A stretch of 12,107 nucleotides of DNA from Pseudomonadota bacterium (lineage in GTDB: Bacteria > Pseudomonadota > Alphaproteobacteria > JAAXGF01): NCBI GenBank assembly GCA_022563655.1, contig JADFMW010000056.1:1-12107 (forward strand), given 5' to 3'. This document shows positions 11,601 to 12,107 of this stretch, piece by piece; position 1 is the first letter of the stretch, and the number at the start of each line of letters is the position of its first letter. The translations under genes and the position numbers were made by a program. The notes below the pieces were generated by a model. It made no database searches. It was not told the origin of the DNA and was given only the letters and a program-made list of their open reading frames with translations.

Positions 11601-12107
11601 ATGTCGATACACAACCGCCTCCTTTCGACCACCTTCATCCCCATTGTGATGAGCGTGGGGGTGGGGCTTACGGTGGCGGGCGGCACCCCGCAGGCCGAGG
11701 CCGAATCGTCTTACCAGGTGGCCGCGGCCCAGAACCCGTGCAACCCTTGCGCGGCGAAGAACCCGTGCAATCCCTGCGCGGCGAAGAACCCGTGCAGTGC
11801 ATGCGCGGCGGCCAACCCGTGCGCGGCCAAGAGCCCGTGCAATCCCTGCGCGGCGAAGAACCCGTGCAACCCGTGCGCGGCGAAGAGCCCGTGCAACCCG
11901 TGCGCGGCGAAGAGTCCGTGCAACCCGTGCGCGGCGAAGAGTCCGTGCAACCCGTGCGCGGCTAAGAGTCCGTGCAGCCCGTGCGCGGCTAAGAGTCCGT
12001 GCAGCCCGTGCGCGGCGGCGGCGGCGAGCAAGTGCATCGTCCCGCGCTTGGCTGCGGCGCAACCCAGCCCGTGTAGCCCGTGCGCGGCCAAGAGCCCGTG
12101 CGCACCA
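11601..12107 (+). CDS. Exported Cys-rich repeat protein (copy 2), cut by the window end
   Basis: Paralogue of the preceding gene; 169 codons are visible and the frame is still open at the window end. The signal peptide (residues 1-32) is identical to copy 1 at 30 of 32 positions, and the untranslated leader before each ATG is also alike (AGGCGAGG...CCTTAACCATG). The repeat region starts at residue 45 with NPCNPCAAK units but drifts to SPCNPCAAK and then SPCSPCAAK, with one shortened unit (NPCAAK), one NPCSACAAA, and a break near residues 144-156 (SKCIVPRLAAAQ) before the repeats resume. 25 Cys are visible. The N-to-S changes come from AAC-to-AGC/AGT codon changes, so Cys spacing is kept while Asn is not. 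Function unknown; same considerations as for copy 1. ATG 11601 follows GAGG at 11587-11590. Confidence 0.84.
   Translation, partial: MSIHNRLLSTTFIPIVMSVGVGLTVAGGTPQAEAESSYQVAAAQNPCNPCAAKNPCNPCAAKNPCSACAAANPCAAKSPCNPCAAKNPCNPCAAKSPCNPCAAKSPCNPCAAKSPCNPCAAKSPCSPCAAKSPCSPCAAAAASKCIVPRLAAAQPSPCSPCAAKSPCAP
11733..12107 (+). repeat. Coding repeat array of copy 2
   Basis: About eleven units of 18-27 nt encoding (N/S)PC(N/S)PCAAK with one interruption at about 12024-12066. Units from 11829 to 12015 are nearly identical in DNA, differing mainly at the third base of the first codon and in GCG/GCT, which points to recent internal expansion. The array continues to the window edge. Confidence 0.85.

Noticed and set aside
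11595..12091. Minus-strand frames with HGLHGLFAAHGLHGL-type repeats opposite the Cys-rich genes
   Set aside because: They mirror the repeats on the coding strand; the plus-strand frames have signal peptides, ribosome binding sites and tandem gene organisation.
11365..12107. Regular 27-nt repeats that could be taken for a CRISPR array
   Set aside because: There are no unique spacers; units are contiguous, in frame, and encode a Cys-rich protein behind a signal peptide.

Overview
The window reads as chromosomal DNA from a GC-rich alphaproteobacterium, probably Rhodospirillales-like. The grounds are the high GC throughout, the neighbourhood pheA-kdsB divergent from a membrane-anchored CycM-type cytochrome c (an arrangement I recall from alphaproteobacteria), the alphaproteobacterial style of the PheA ACT domain, and the fmt-truA pair. 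This placement comes from gene content and was not tested by a search.

Layout. 1-1922 (+): the two membrane subunits of a TRAP transporter (small DctQ-type, possibly cut at the window edge, and large DctM-type), closest in style to the mannitol/chloroaromatic subgroup; no substrate-binding subunit is in view. 1923-2185 holds a hairpin resembling a REP element. 2186-3827 (-): kdsB then pheA, facing the transporter. 3954-4775 (+): cytochrome c with an N-terminal anchor and a seven-repeat Ala/Pro/Glu linker. 4776-6450 is a toxin-antitoxin islet: a truncated HigB toxin followed by an intact HigA-type antitoxin (+), converging on a complete Xre/MbcA-type antitoxin and RES toxin operon (-) with a recognisable promoter. 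6566-8241 (-): fmt-truA, two translation housekeeping genes 2 nt apart. 8242-8704 has no gene but carries a plus-strand intrinsic terminator with no matching gene and a run of helically phased T-tracts. 8705-9409 (-): a His-rich protein of unknown function, perhaps DUF6969. 9565-10443 (-): a secreted, probably lipidated SUMF1/FGE-fold protein.

10444-12107 is the most unusual part. Short direct repeats with a mobile-element look separate the FGE-like gene from the 3' remnant of a multihaem cytochrome gene, which lacks its 5' part and carries a +1 frameshift. Then come two tandem genes for exported Cys-rich repeat proteins with near-identical signal peptides followed by NPCNPCAAK-type nonapeptide arrays: 16 Cys in the complete first protein and 25 in the visible part of the second, which runs off the window. 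These two are the best candidates for an undescribed system (metal binding, redox buffering, or a modified-peptide precursor), but no partner enzyme is in view and the function is unknown.

Overall, conserved housekeeping blocks (pheA-kdsB-cycM and fmt-truA) are separated and followed by accessory material with several signs of decay or insertion.
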